Shown here: in pieces, positions 47,868-58,076 of the stretch
How the letters are laid out: each line of letters begins with the position of its first letter
How positions within the stretch are numbered: the stretch's first letter is position 1
Origin: Mesorhizobium sp. B2-7-2
GTDB lineage: Bacteria; Pseudomonadota; Alphaproteobacteria; Rhizobiales; Rhizobiaceae
Reading direction: 5' to 3'
Assembly (NCBI RefSeq): GCF_006440775.1
Contig: NZ_VFTZ01000012.1
Location: forward strand, 119,307 to 183,306
Length of the DNA stretch: 64,000 bases
Made by a program: the position numbers and the translations under genes
Notes under the pieces: model-generated
What the model saw: only the letters and a program-made list of their open reading frames with translations
The model's database searches: none
Told to the model about the DNA's origin: nothing

Positions 47868-49136
47868 TCATCCAACGTTTTCGTTTTGATTCCGACGCCT
47901 CAGGACCGCCAGCAACCGGTTCTGTTCATTCCCGACAATTGAGAATGCCTCGTCGACACCCATTCCCGGCTTTGCAAGCATCATGTCGGCCTGGGTTGCC
48001 ACCGATACGTGGACCGAACCCTGGGCGGAGAGATCTGTCTCGGTACAGCTCCCGCCGACATACGCTCCGACCCCATTTTCCTTGCAAAGGAGAACGGCCC
48101 GAGCCGTGTCGGCCATGGAGCCGACATCGGGCGTCTTTATCTGAACAAGGTGCGCGGCCTTCGCTTCAGCAAAGAGCAGAATATCCTCAAGCGTATTGCA
48201 TCTCTCATCGACGACAACGCGGGCGCCCGATCCCCGGTCATCCAGGATCGATACGATCCGGGCATATTTCTCAATTTGAGCTTGCGTGGAACCATAATCC
48301 GCCGGCGACTCGATATTGAGCGTGAAATCCGGAACGGTTTCTGCAACCTTGCAGATAAAGTCGGCAACGCGTCGCGGCTCCAGGCCGATTTCCTGGCCGA
48401 TCCAGCCATACACATCGAAATGCAAGACCGGATGATAACCTGCGTGGCCGATTTCACCTGTCCGAGTTGCAACCCATTTGACGAATTCCATGAAGGTCTG
48501 ACCGTCGACGCCGAATTTCTGGCGCGAGTTGATCAATCCGTGCGGAAGAACATCCACGCCCTTCAAAATCATCTTGTCAACATTGATTTCGCGAGCATCT
48601 CCGCTCTGGCAGTAAATCGGAACCCTACGTGTCGGTAGAGGCAGATCAAATTCATTGCATATGATCTCCGCCATCGTCGTATGATGAAGATGGGCGGCCG
48701 CGCGAAGGAGAGCTTGGCTGACGCCATACTGAATCGCGAGTGGCAACGGCTTATGTTCGTAGGGTTCGAAAACCTTCGCACAGGCATCCAGATAAAGAGA
48801 TGCATCGACATCGAGAAGCCGCGGGACCACGACCCGCCACGACAAATCGGAGATTTGATTCGGATCGAAGAGCGGATCGCGTCCGCCGGCACCAGAGTAC
48901 TGGACGTTCATCATGTCGCCCCAAACGACGGTGTCGTCGGCAAGGACAAGCCCGACGCTGAGCGATGATGCTGGAATGCGAATCGACTTGAACCCAGGCG
49001 TTGTCGGTACGCCGACATAGATGAAACCATCCTGGACGGCGCCGGACCTGATGGCAGCTTGATCATCATAGAAGAATGCACCGTTGCCAGGCGCAAGGAC
49101 CACGTCTTTGATCTGCAATTCAGTCACCCGATTCAT
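47868..49136 (-). CDS. Methylaspartate ammonia-lyase
   Basis: A 422-residue enolase-superfamily enzyme that removes ammonia from (2S,3S)-3-methylaspartate to give mesaconate. The signature N-terminus is PGNGAFFYDDQAAIRSG. Magnesium ligands are in HFDVYGWIG (Asp), NIESPADYG (Glu) and VVDERCNTLED (Asp), and the catalytic lysine is Lys334 in LVQIKTPDVG. The frame is open to ATG 49193, but ATG 49136 matches the family start; neither has a strong ribosome site. No glutamate mutase is present in the window, so methylaspartate must come from another source or from genes elsewhere. Confidence 0.92.
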   Translation of the reverse strand: MNRVTELQIKDVVLAPGNGAFFYDDQAAIRSGAVQDGFIYVGVPTTPGFKSIRIPASSLSVGLVLADDTVVWGDMMNVQYSGAGGRDPLFDPNQISDLSWRVVVPRLLDVDASLYLDACAKVFEPYEHKPLPLAIQYGVSQALLRAAAHLHHTTMAEIICNEFDLPLPTRRVPIYCQSGDAREINVDKMILKGVDVLPHGLINSRQKFGVDGQTFMEFVKWVATRTGEIGHAGYHPVLHFDVYGWIGQEIGLEPRRVADFICKVAETVPDFTLNIESPADYGSTQAQIEKYARIVSILDDRGSGARVVVDERCNTLEDILLFAEAKAAHLVQIKTPDVGSMADTARAVLLCKENGVGAYVGGSCTETDLSAQGSVHVSVATQADMMLAKPGMGVDEAFSIVGNEQNRLLAVLRRRNQNENVG

Positions 49137-49199
49137 TCTGAGGGGATAAAATTCGTTACGCTGCTGGCCGGCGGGGCGCTGGCCGGTCGGCATTTGATC

Positions 49200-50195
49200 T
49201 TAGATCTTCTGCGGTCGCGCGACGATTGCTACCTCTTCGTTGACGTGCACATGCCTGCCCGATCGGATGGCTAAGACGATGGATGTTCCAGGCGCGCGGA
49301 TACCAATGGGCTTAGCGGACAGCGAATCCATCGGATGCAGGATTCCTATGAGAGCTCCCTGCTTCACTTCGTCCAACACCGAGCAGCGAGGTTCGAAGAT
49401 ACCGGTTGCAGGCGATTTCAACTCGTCGGACGGACGAGTTTCAAGTATTTGACCGGATTTCTTTTCAAGGAATGTTGGATATTCGGCTTTGCCCTCGACC
49501 AACCCGAGCGCGATGAGCGCGTTACGCACTCCAGCCTCGAAGATCGCGAGATTATCCGCACCTACCGTGCCGCCACCAAATTCAGTGCAAACAAATACCT
49601 TGCCCTGGTTTTGGGCCAGGATATCGAACATTCCAACCGTGTCGTTATATTCCCAGACCAAAGTCACGGGCAATTTGAACGCTTCCGCCATTCTCACCGT
49701 CCTGGCCATGAGATCGCGATCGGCAATCGGATGCGTCGTGGCGGCCGGTGGAAAATCCCACGCTGGTCCGAAGCTGTGCAGATCAAATATCGTGTCGGCC
49801 ATTGGCAACAATACGCGGGACACCGCATCAGCGATTCGTTCGGTCACTGACCCGTCGCCGCGGCCCGGAAACACGCGATTGAGATTCAACCCGTCGAGCG
49901 GAGTATTGCGGCTCCATGCCTGCACGGCCAATGGATTGAGCACCGGTAGGACGATAACCCTTCCACAGGTTTGCGCTTCTGGCAGCCACTCAATAAGCCG
50001 TCGCGCGACAAGTGGCCCCTCCAGTTCATTGCCATGGTTTCCGCCGGTGACAAGGAGGCGCGGTCCCTCACCTTTATTGAGACTGAAGATCGGAAGCGAA
50101 AGCTCTCCGGAGTCGGCGCCTCCCGGGACAACAAGATGCCCCCTGCTCACGCCGGGCGTCTCGAGATCAAACGTAAGATGTGGTGCTTCGCTCAT
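49200..50195 (-). CDS. M14-family zinc amidohydrolase (succinylglutamate desuccinylase/aspartoacylase type)
   Basis: A 331-residue deacylase. The zinc site is visible in TGGNHGNELEGPLV (H-x2-E) and FDLHSFG (His), with NPLAVQAWSRNTPLDGLNLNR (substrate Arg region, quoted in part: SRNTPLDGLNLNR) and the C-terminal beta domain IRSGRHVHVNEEVAIVA. Relatives remove acyl groups from N-acyl amino acids (AstE, aspartoacylase, the ectoine enzyme DoeB). In this block it could release methylaspartate or aspartate from an N-acyl form. ATG 50195 follows a weak AGG. The gene lies 63 bases upstream of methylaspartate ammonia-lyase on the same strand. Confidence 0.85.
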   Translation of the reverse strand: MSEAPHLTFDLETPGVSRGHLVVPGGADSGELSLPIFSLNKGEGPRLLVTGGNHGNELEGPLVARRLIEWLPEAQTCGRVIVLPVLNPLAVQAWSRNTPLDGLNLNRVFPGRGDGSVTERIADAVSRVLLPMADTIFDLHSFGPAWDFPPAATTHPIADRDLMARTVRMAEAFKLPVTLVWEYNDTVGMFDILAQNQGKVFVCTEFGGGTVGADNLAIFEAGVRNALIALGLVEGKAEYPTFLEKKSGQILETRPSDELKSPATGIFEPRCSVLDEVKQGALIGILHPMDSLSAKPIGIRAPGTSIVLAIRSGRHVHVNEEVAIVARPQKI

Positions 50196-50565
50196 TGTTC
50201 AACCTATTGCGAGTATTCAGGCGATCTGGCAGCCGGGTTCGGTTGCCGTTATGCATTTGCATTTTCCCGCGCTCGAAGTATGCGCCACACGATCGTCAAT
50301 TCGCCAATATAATGTCCGGCACGGTGCCATCGCGCTTTTAGATGGAGGCCGCTTAGCTGGGACCACGGCTAGTCGATGTCCAAAAAAGAGAAAACGGGAG
50401 CGGTGAACCGTTGATACCTGTGCCTACAAAGGACTGCCATCGTGTCTGGCCACGAGGCGGGTTCTTGTAGGGCTTCTGCAGATTCTAAAGCACCACCGAG
50501 CCTGCCACGTCCTCTATTTCAGCAGATGTAAATGCCCAATCAGATGCGGCAACTTGGTCGAGCCC
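50196..50565. other. Gap within the catabolic block
   Basis: About 370 bases without a recognisable gene between the CapA-like and M14 genes. It may hold an internal promoter; nothing specific was identified. Confidence 0.35.
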
Positions 50566-51933
50566 TCAGCGCGCCGGGGTCAATCTGATCACTCCAACAT
50601 CGTTTTCGATGTTGATCTCGGTCCCGAACGGCTCGGATAAAATCCGTAGGCGCTCTAGGATGGCCTTGGCTTGAGGTGCCGAGGCGAACTGAGGGATTCC
50701 CCGGTCGGCAAACCGTTTGGAGTGGCCGAGTTCGATGGGATATAGCCGCAATTCGGCAAGTTGGTTCCGCTCGAAACGGCTTACCGTGACAATGCTTTCA
50801 TAGAAGATCGGGTCTGTGAACCCTTTTGCCATCTCGGCGACCTTCACCTCCGCATCAGTATGGACGCGCGGGTCCTTAGCATATTCGTCAAACATGTCGG
50901 CGCCGGTCGGGGTCCCAAGGTCGTCCTCGAAGAAATTACCCAGGCTATAGAAAATCGGCCGGCCCCGATAGATTTCGATGCCTCGCAGCAGATGGGGCCC
51001 GTGTCCAACGTACGCGTCCGCTCCGGCGTCGATCATTTTGCGCGCAAAGGATTGCTCGTAATCTGGCGGTTCTTGGCTCAAATTACCAGGCTCGTGGCAG
51101 TGGTTGGTGACAATGCAGAAGTCAGAGAACTGCTTGCCGCGGCGAACGTTCCGCAGGATGTCGGCGACATCGCGCGAGTCGGGTTCATAGCTGTATCCCG
51201 CCTTGTCGCCCGCCTTGAAGGTCACTCCAGCGATCACGACGCATGTTGGCTCACATTCGGATTGGTAATAAACGGGCAATCCATCGCGCACTTGCCTTAG
51301 ATTTTTCAGCATATCCGACGGGACCACGATGTTTTGCGCCAAGCGAAGCGGGTTGAGGCCGGGTCTACCAGGGGCCTCGCCAGCGGGATCGCACGCACGA
51401 AACATTGGCGCAAATGTTGTGGCCAACGACACCAACCCCACGCGACCGCGTGCCGTTTCGAAGAAACGCGCAGCACCAGCTTGTGCAAGGTTCTCGCCCG
51501 TCCCCGCATGGACAACACCGCTCTCATCGAGCACCCGGCTCGTCTCGCGCATGCCTTCAATGCCCCAGTCAAGAGTATGGTTGTTCGCGCGGCCCACGAT
51601 GTCGAACCCCATCGCCTTCAAGTCGGGTCCGACCTCCGGCAAGCTGAGGTGATACGCGCCGCCGTATTCAGCCTGGGGATATCCCTTGAAAGATCTGCTG
51701 TCAAAGATGTTGACTTCCAGATTGCCAAAAGTGACATCAGCATCCTGAAGGATTTTGACGATAGCGCCGAAGCCGGGATCTTGAGATTTTGTCACCGCTC
51801 GAGACACGATTAGGTCGCCGACTGCTACCATCGTGAAGCCATCTTCAACGTTCGTTTGAATTGAACCAACCGTATCGTAGTTGCCGTCCTGCTGGACCAG
51901 ATGAGAACTGCTCACGTGTGAATTTTCTTCCAT
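50566..51933 (-). CDS. CapA-like metallophosphatase-fold protein
   Basis: A 455-residue protein of the CapA (poly-gamma-glutamate synthesis) family. VGDLIVSRAV, TFGNLEVNIFD, GRANNHTLDWG, FCIVTNHCHEPGN and VGHGPHLLRGIEIYRG are the calcineurin-like metal-site motifs. There is no signal peptide or membrane anchor, unlike PgsA/CapA of capsule producers, so it is probably cytoplasmic. The usual N-H-W-G motif reads N-H-C-H. No other capsule gene is near; the neighbours are a peptide importer and amidohydrolase, suggesting a hydrolytic role on a gamma-glutamyl-type substrate, which is inference. Confidence 0.85.
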   Translation of the reverse strand: MEENSHVSSSHLVQQDGNYDTVGSIQTNVEDGFTMVAVGDLIVSRAVTKSQDPGFGAIVKILQDADVTFGNLEVNIFDSRSFKGYPQAEYGGAYHLSLPEVGPDLKAMGFDIVGRANNHTLDWGIEGMRETSRVLDESGVVHAGTGENLAQAGAARFFETARGRVGLVSLATTFAPMFRACDPAGEAPGRPGLNPLRLAQNIVVPSDMLKNLRQVRDGLPVYYQSECEPTCVVIAGVTFKAGDKAGYSYEPDSRDVADILRNVRRGKQFSDFCIVTNHCHEPGNLSQEPPDYEQSFARKMIDAGADAYVGHGPHLLRGIEIYRGRPIFYSLGNFFEDDLGTPTGADMFDEYAKDPRVHTDAEVKVAEMAKGFTDPIFYESIVTVSRFERNQLAELRLYPIELGHSKRFADRGIPQFASAPQAKAILERLRILSEPFGTEINIENDVGVIRLTPAR

Positions 51934-51978
51934 AGTCCTTCTTCTCTTCTTTTCGCTACATTGGATTGGGTGGTCATG

Positions 51979-53052
51979 TCAGCGGCGCTCTCGAGATGTT
52001 CGAGCGGCGAAAGTTTCTGACATAACCATCGGATCGAGCGAATGATCCCCCGGCACAGGCATTAGATGGAGGATGTCTTGCAGCGGAGCGCGCACATGAC
52101 AAGCCACGACCCGCCCATCTCCCATAGGCACCAAAGCCGGGACTTCGACACGGCAACGTTCGACCGCGAGCGGGCAGCGCGGATGAAACGCGCACCCGCT
52201 AGGCGGATGAATGGGACTTGGCACCTCACCCTCGACGGGCGCCTCCAGCCGAACGCGTGTCGGATCCGGGACCGGTGCTGCCGCGATCAGAGCCTCGGTG
52301 TAGGGATGGACCGGCTTGGCAAAGAGCGCCTCGCACGGCGCAAGCTCCACGAGCCGCCCGAGATACATGACCGCGACGCTGTGGCCGATATGCTCCACGA
52401 CGCCAAGGTCATGTGAGATGAAGACAAAGGCGATGCCCATCTGCTGCTGGAGATCCAGGAGCAGGTTCAGGATCTGTGCCTGCACGGAGACGTCGAGGGC
52501 AGACACCGCTTCGTCGGCGATGATGAGAGAGGGGTTGAGCGACAGGGCGCGTGCAATGCCGAGCCGCTGACGCTGACCGCCCGACAATTCGGACGGAAGC
52601 CTGTGCATCATCTCGCGCGACATTCCGACTTTTCGGAGTAGATCCGCAGCGAGTGCGTTGCGCTGCCTTCGGCTGAGGCGCTCGAAATTCTCGACGGGTT
52701 CCGTGATGATCTGTCCGGCGGTAAGGCGCGGGTTCAGCGACGAGTAAGGATCCTGAAAGACCATCTGCATGCGACGGCGCCAGGCGCGCAGCGCGCCTTT
52801 TGTGAGGCCAGCAATATCGGTTCCCTCGATCAGCACGCGTCCGCCGGTCGGCTCGACGAGCCGCATCAGCAGTCGCGCGACTGTGGACTTGCCGCAGCCG
52901 GATTCGCCGACGATGCACAGCGTCTCCCCCGCCTCGACGCTGAAGGATACATCCTCCACCGCCCGGATCATCGGAATGCTTTTCTTGAATAGGCCCGAGC
53001 CAAGCGGATAATGCTTGGTCAGATTCTCGACTTTCAGCAGAGGACCGTTCAT
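51979..53052 (-). CDS. Dipeptide/oligopeptide ABC transporter ATP-binding protein (DppF/OppF type)
   Basis: A 357-residue ABC ATPase. Walker A is GESGCGKST, the ABC signature [15 protein letters not shown], Walker [13 protein letters not shown], and the OppF-type C-terminal zinc or cysteine region [14 protein letters not shown]. The frame opens at 53082, but ATG 53052 overlaps the preceding gene's stop by four bases and fits the family start ([16 protein letters not shown]). It is the last gene of the five-gene importer operon, followed after 45 bases by the capA-like gene, so the two are likely co-transcribed. Confidence 0.92.
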   Translation of the reverse strand: MNGPLLKVENLTKHYPLGSGLFKKSIPMIRAVEDVSFSVEAGETLCIVGESGCGKSTVARLLMRLVEPTGGRVLIEGTDIAGLTKGALRAWRRRMQMVFQDPYSSLNPRLTAGQIITEPVENFERLSRRQRNALAADLLRKVGMSREMMHRLPSELSGGQRQRLGIARALSLNPSLIIADEAVSALDVSVQAQILNLLLDLQQQMGIAFVFISHDLGVVEHIGHSVAVMYLGRLVELAPCEALFAKPVHPYTEALIAAAPVPDPTRVRLEAPVEGEVPSPIHPPSGCAFHPRCPLAVERCRVEVPALVPMGDGRVVACHVRAPLQDILHLMPVPGDHSLDPMVMSETFAARTSRERR

Positions 53053-54050
53053 GCGCCCATTACCTCTTCGGCGCGCCAACAAGCTGCGGCCTGGCTCGAC
53101 CCGACATCACGCAGGATGGGTGTCTTCTCGCGGCAAATATCGATCGCGAAGGGGCAGCGTGGTGCAAAGCTGCAGCCGACAATGGGCTCGCGCAGGTTTG
53201 GCACCACGCCGGGTATCTCCGGCAGGCGGTGCTCGCGGCCGCGCCGCCGGTCGGGCACCGATCGCATAAGCCCTTGAGTGTAAGGATGCGCCGGTCGCGC
53301 AAACAGGTCGATGACGTTGGCCTGTTCCACGATACGACCGGCATACATCACAATCACGCGCTGGCAGGTCTCGGCGACGACGCCGAGGTCATGTGTGATG
53401 AACATCACGGCCGTTCCCGTGCGCTCCTTCAGATCGACGATCAGCCGCAGGATCTGCGCCTGGATGGTGACGTCGAGCGCCGTCGTCGGCTCATCGGCGA
53501 TCAACAGTTCCGGCGAGCAGGCCAGAGCCATGGCGATCATGGCGCGCTGGCGCATGCCGCCCGACATTTCATGGGGGTAGTTGTTGACGCGACGCTCAGG
53601 GTCCGCGATGCGGACGAGACGTAGCATCTCTTCGGCTTTCTTCATGGCCGCCGGGCGGGAAGCCTTGGTGTGGATCTGAACCGCTTCGGCGATCTGGTGC
53701 CCGACCGTATAGACCGGGTTTAAGCTCGTCATCGGCTCCTGGAAGATCATGGCGATCCGGTCGCCGCGGATCTTGCGCATCTCCCGATCGGACAGTCCAA
53801 GCAGGTCGCGACCCTGGAAGCGGACCTCGCCGCCAACGGTCCTGGCGCCCCGCTTTGGCAACAGGCGAAGGATCGACAGGGCCGTCACGCTCTTCCCGCA
53901 TCCGGATTCGCCGACGACGCCGAGCGTCTCGCCTTTCTTGACCTGGAAACTGATGCCGCCCAGCGCACGGGTGACGCTGTCTTCGCCAAAGAAATGCGTT
54001 TCGAGGTCTCGCACCTCGAGCAGCAGGTCGTTTCCTAGCCTTTGATGCAT
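53049..54050 (-). CDS. Dipeptide/oligopeptide ABC transporter ATP-binding protein (DppD/OppD type)
   Basis: A 333-residue ABC ATPase pairing with the DppF-type subunit. Walker A is [13 protein letters not shown], the signature [15 protein letters not shown], Walker [13 protein letters not shown], and the C-terminal [14 protein letters not shown] is typical of OppD/DppD. ATG 54050 is preferred to the upstream frame because it fits the family N-terminus ([18 protein letters not shown]). The gene begins seven bases after the DppC-type stop. Confidence 0.92.
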   Translation of the reverse strand: MHQRLGNDLLLEVRDLETHFFGEDSVTRALGGISFQVKKGETLGVVGESGCGKSVTALSILRLLPKRGARTVGGEVRFQGRDLLGLSDREMRKIRGDRIAMIFQEPMTSLNPVYTVGHQIAEAVQIHTKASRPAAMKKAEEMLRLVRIADPERRVNNYPHEMSGGMRQRAMIAMALACSPELLIADEPTTALDVTIQAQILRLIVDLKERTGTAVMFITHDLGVVAETCQRVIVMYAGRIVEQANVIDLFARPAHPYTQGLMRSVPDRRRGREHRLPEIPGVVPNLREPIVGCSFAPRCPFAIDICREKTPILRDVGSSQAAACWRAEEVMGA

Positions 54051-54057
54051 CTGCGTG

Positions 54058-54939
54058 TCAGCGCCTCTGCCTGGCGCGGGGATCGAACAGGTCGCGCAGG
54101 CCGTCCCCGAGCAGGTTGACGGCAAGGACGGTGACGGCCAGGCAGATACCGGGGGCAAAGATCGTCAACGGCGCGATGGCGAGATAAAGCCGCGAGCTGG
54201 CGATCATGTTGCCCCAGCTCGGAATCTCGGGCGGAACGCCTACGCCAAGAAAGCTGAGCCCCGCCTCCGTCAGGATCGCGCTGGCGCAGACAGTAGCGCC
54301 CTGCACCATCAGCGCCGGAATAGTGCTGGGCAGGATATGACGCCACAGCACCCTTGTCAGGCGCGCCCCGCCGCACAGCGCGGCCTCAACATAGGGGCGC
54401 TCGCGAACCCCCAGCACCACCGACCGGACCAGCCGTGCGACGGCTGGGGTCTCGGGGATCGCGATCGCGACGATCAGGATGCCGAGCCCCGGACCTGTTA
54501 GAGAAATGAGCGCAATCGCCAGCAGGATCGTCGGGATCGACATCAGCCCGTCCATGATCCGCATGACGACATTGTCGAAGCTGCGGCTGTAACCAGCGAT
54601 GACACCGATCAGGAGCCCGATCAGGGAAGCGCTCGCCGCCGACAGCAGCCCGACCAGGAGCGAGATGCGGGCCCCGAAGATCGTTCGCGCAAACACATCC
54701 CGCCCGAGATTGTCGCTGCCGAACCACATTTCGGCGGAAGCCGGCTGCAGCCGCTTGAACGGATCCATGTTCCCCGGATCGCCGGCGTAAACCCGCGCCG
54801 CCAGCGTCAGGATGATCAGAAGCCCCAGTAGGCCGCCGCCTGTCAGGACGAGCGGATGACGCCTTGCTAGACGCGGAAGATCAGACAGGCGCAGTCGCCT
54901 CGCCGGGACATCTTCAACTGGTGCCGACAAAATCGTCAT
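54058..54939 (-). CDS. Dipeptide/oligopeptide ABC transporter permease (DppC type)
   Basis: A 293-residue inner-membrane permease with a first membrane segment near residues 30-52 ([18 protein letters not shown]) and five more after residue 90. The coupling EAA-loop is [41 protein letters not shown] is the standard DppC region (two adjoining parts). ATG 54939 lies one base after the DppB-type stop. It forms the membrane channel with the DppB-type protein. Confidence 0.92.
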   Translation of the reverse strand: MTILSAPVEDVPARRLRLSDLPRLARRHPLVLTGGGLLGLLIILTLAARVYAGDPGNMDPFKRLQPASAEMWFGSDNLGRDVFARTIFGARISLLVGLLSAASASLIGLLIGVIAGYSRSFDNVVMRIMDGLMSIPTILLAIALISLTGPGLGILIVAIAIPETPAVARLVRSVVLGVRERPYVEAALCGGARLTRVLWRHILPSTIPALMVQGATVCASAILTEAGLSFLGVGVPPEIPSWGNMIASSRLYLAIAPLTIFAPGICLAVTVLAVNLLGDGLRDLFDPRARQRR

Positions 54940-54940
54940 A

Positions 54941-55882
54941 TCAGTACCGTATACGAGGATCGATCAGGGTGTAGGCCAGATCGACCGTGAGGTTGATGAG
55001 CACGTATAGACCCGAGGTCACGATCAGCACGCTCTGGATGATCGGATAGTCGCGGTTGCTGATAGCATCGACGACCAGCCGGCCGATGCCGGGTATGTTG
55101 AACACCGTTTCGGTGAGGACCACGCCGCCGATCAGATAGGCGAAGCTGATGCCGATCACCGTCAGGATCGGGACGCCGGCATTCTTGAGGGCGTGGTGGA
55201 TAAGCATGGCATAGGACGAAGCGCCCTTGGCGGCCGCCGTTCGTATGTAGTCTTCCGACAGCACCTCAAGCATGCTCGCCCGCGTCACCCGGGCGATGAA
55301 CGCAATGAAGCCAAGACTTAACGCCACGGTGGGCAGCACCAGATGCACGAACCACGGCCCGAGGCCACTCTCGATCGGCAGGTAGCCCTGAACCGGCAGC
55401 CAATGTGTTCTGATGGCGAAGAAATATATCAGAAAATAGCCGATGACAAAGACCGGGACCGAATAGCCAAATGCCGAGAAGACCGCGAGCAGGCGGTCGA
55501 TGAGCCCGCCGGTTCGCCACGCGGCAAGAATGCCGAATGAGACTCCGACCGTCACCGAAAGGATCATCGTCAGCATCGACAGCGAAAGGGTCGGCTCAAG
55601 CCGCTGCGACATCAGATCGAGAACGGGTCGGCCCGCAAAGATCGAGGTGCCGAAATCGCCGCCCAGCATGTCGCGCACCCAATGCATGAACTGAACCGGC
55701 ATGGGATCGTTCAGGCCGAGCTTTTCGCGGATGCCGGCGATCATGTCGGCCGTCGCCGACTTGCCGGCGATGATCGCTGCCGGGTCGCCGGGCGCCATCC
55801 TGAGCAGCAGAAAGACGAAGATCCCGACCATCACCATGACAGCGATCGCCGAAACCAATCTGCGCAGGATGTAGGCCGCCAT
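54941..55882 (-). CDS. Dipeptide/oligopeptide ABC transporter permease (DppB type)
   Basis: A 313-residue permease. The start MAAYILRRLVSAIAVMVMV and LLRMAPGDPAAIIAG are diagnostic of DppB. The EAA-type loop is IRTAAAKGASSYAMLIHHAL, and the C-terminal VFNIPGIGRLVVDAIS is also typical. ATG 55882 overlaps the binding-protein stop codon by one base; the longer frame to 56011 is only open by chance over that gene. Confidence 0.92.
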   Translation of the reverse strand: MAAYILRRLVSAIAVMVMVGIFVFLLLRMAPGDPAAIIAGKSATADMIAGIREKLGLNDPMPVQFMHWVRDMLGGDFGTSIFAGRPVLDLMSQRLEPTLSLSMLTMILSVTVGVSFGILAAWRTGGLIDRLLAVFSAFGYSVPVFVIGYFLIYFFAIRTHWLPVQGYLPIESGLGPWFVHLVLPTVALSLGFIAFIARVTRASMLEVLSEDYIRTAAAKGASSYAMLIHHALKNAGVPILTVIGISFAYLIGGVVLTETVFNIPGIGRLVVDAISNRDYPIIQSVLIVTSGLYVLINLTVDLAYTLIDPRIRY

Positions 55883-57489
55883 TAGGCGGAGGCTTTCCGC
55901 ATGTTCCACATGGGGACTATCTGCGGCATGCCGATGAGATCTGTGAGTGACTTGCGGTGCGCGACCGGCGAGACATATGTTCCCAACCTCACGTCGCCGA
56001 CAAAGTCCCACCAGATTGGTTGCATCTTGCGGGCCAGTGCCTTTCGCTCATCGAGCGTTGCGACATCTGCCCATTTGGCCCGCAGCGCCTCATACTCATC
56101 GTTCTTCGGCCAGCCGTACCAAGCGTCGTCTCCATTCGCGAGGAGAAGGGGGCTGGCGAGCGGATTACCTAGCGAATAATCGAATTCGGCCGTGATAAAC
56201 ATACTCCAGCCGCCGTTCTCAACGGGGTCCTTTTTCGCTCGGCGCGCGGTCAGTCCGCCCCAATCCATAGGCGCAAGCTCGGCATTGATGCCGATCTTGC
56301 GCAGTTCAGCTGCCAGAAACTGCGAGGCATTGTCGGACTCGCGCCAGTCGGTCGGATCGAGAATGACCACCTTCTCGCCGGCGTATCCAGCCTCCTTGAA
56401 TAGCTGCTTGGCTTTTTCCGGGTCACCACCCTTCTTGTACCATCCCGTGTCCTCCTCGTTGGACACGAGCGTATCCTTGCCGAATATCGAAGTGACGGTG
56501 TCGACGTATTTTGGGTCTGGGTACATGATCCGCATGAACGCTTCCTGATCAATGAGGTGAAGCACCCCTTGGCGCGCCTTGATGTTATTGAACGGCGGAT
56601 GCAGGAAGTTCATGCGAAGCACCACGTCCCAGCCCTGCTTGTCCAGAACCTGAAGTGCAAGATTGAGATCGCCCTCGATCACCGAGAACAGATCGGCTGG
56701 TGGCGACTCTACGTAATCGACCTCGCCTGCTTGCAAAGCCGCCATTGCCGTCTGCTGGTCAGCGATAACATCCCAGATGACGCGATCGACATTGACGACC
56801 TTCCCCCCGGCCAATCCCTCGGTCGGCTCCTTGCGTGGAACGTATTTTTCATTGCGATCATAGGTGATGCTCGCGCCTGGCTTGGCAAGAGCTTCATTGA
56901 ACCTGAACGGGCCCGATCCGATATTCGTGGTCACCTGCTCCGTCGCGGGGCGATTCGCATCCTTCTCGCGCATTATGAAAAGGCATGGCGGCGTAAGGTC
57001 TGCCAGGATATCGATCAAAATCCCAAGCGATTCCTTGAGCGCGATCGTGAAGGTCTTCCCGTCCTTCGTCGAGATATCGCTGGCGCGAGCCATGATCAGC
57101 TGGCCGCCGGGATGCACCTGGCCCCAGCGACGGATCGAGGCCACACAATCCGCCGCGGTCACGGGGGTGCCGTCGTGCCAGCTGAGCCCCTCCCGCAATT
57201 CGAATGTATAAGTCTTCTTGTCGTCTGAAACGCCCCATTTCCCTACCATTTGCGGCCGCGGCATAAACTTGGAGTCGAGCGAGAACAGCGTGTCGTAAAT
57301 CGCCGCCCCGTGGTCGGCGGTGATGTTCGTCGCCGTCCAGATCGGGTCAAACACACGCAGGTCGCCCTTCACCATATGCACCGTCCGCGCTGAGGCTGGC
57401 GATGTCTGCGCCCGCAGGACCGAAGGGATTGATAAAGCCGTTCCGGTGACCAAGCCCACTTTAATTAGGTCGCGTCGAGAGACTGTCAT
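55882..57489 (-). CDS. Extracellular peptide-binding protein (SBP family 5), Tat-exported
   Basis: A 535-residue periplasmic solute-binding protein and first gene of the importer operon. The N-terminus has a twin-arginine signal, VSRRDLIKVGLVTGTALS, ending near SVLRAQT. Family-5 features are KTYTFELREGLSWHDGTPVT, FRFNEALAKPGAS and GWDVVLRMNFLHPPFNN. Such proteins bind di- and oligopeptides, opines or similar acyl-amino compounds. Together with the amidohydrolase and methylaspartate genes downstream, a peptidic or N-acyl amino acid is the likely ligand. ATG 57489 is followed by the canonical Tat motif, so the start is secure. Confidence 0.92.
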   Translation of the reverse strand: MTVSRRDLIKVGLVTGTALSIPSVLRAQTSPASARTVHMVKGDLRVFDPIWTATNITADHGAAIYDTLFSLDSKFMPRPQMVGKWGVSDDKKTYTFELREGLSWHDGTPVTAADCVASIRRWGQVHPGGQLIMARASDISTKDGKTFTIALKESLGILIDILADLTPPCLFIMREKDANRPATEQVTTNIGSGPFRFNEALAKPGASITYDRNEKYVPRKEPTEGLAGGKVVNVDRVIWDVIADQQTAMAALQAGEVDYVESPPADLFSVIEGDLNLALQVLDKQGWDVVLRMNFLHPPFNNIKARQGVLHLIDQEAFMRIMYPDPKYVDTVTSIFGKDTLVSNEEDTGWYKKGGDPEKAKQLFKEAGYAGEKVVILDPTDWRESDNASQFLAAELRKIGINAELAPMDWGGLTARRAKKDPVENGGWSMFITAEFDYSLGNPLASPLLLANGDDAWYGWPKNDEYEALRAKWADVATLDERKALARKMQPIWWDFVGDVRLGTYVSPVAHRKSLTDLIGMPQIVPMWNMRKASA

Positions 57490-58076
57490 GTTCCAGTTCC
57501 CCTTAAATTAGTGGCGAGGCGGATCCGCGCCTGTGGGCAAATCTCGGAAAGTCTGACGTTCCCAATTGCAGGCTCTTATGACGACTTTCCGCCTACCAAT
57601 CAGCATCACTCGCAAGCGGTCGTCAAATGCAGTTTGTATATGTCGTCATCTAAAAGCGAGATGGATAGCTGTCGAACGCAGCGCCGATCTGCGAAGCGGC
57701 ACGCGGCCGGCGATACAATTCGGCCTGACCGAGAGTAAGACGCAGCGTGTTAGGTCTTCGCGCCGATTTCCGGCGGATCTTCCGATATCATGGATGAAGA
57801 ACAGCGGCCTTCATCGCTTGGATGCTAACCTTGCGGAACAGGGAGTTTTCCTGGTCCGCTCCGAAAGCAGGGGCAGATCGCCTTCTGGCCACTCAGCGAC
57901 GCCGAATGGATCGCGAAATTGATGATATCGGGACGGAGATCGAACGGCGACAATCTAGTCTACTAATTTGGCGTTGTCCGGGCCTCAATCACAGCGGGGA
58001 ATGGCTACGACCGAGTACGAGAAGGAGGCGCCGCCACCAATCGTGCGACTGTGTTCAATGCGGGCCGGGCGTAGCG
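57490..58076. other. Upstream region of the importer operon
   Basis: About 590 bases without a supported gene. It must contain the promoter of the importer and catabolic operon; no sigma-54 site was found, and no LysR-type T-N11-A site was assigned. Confidence 0.4.
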
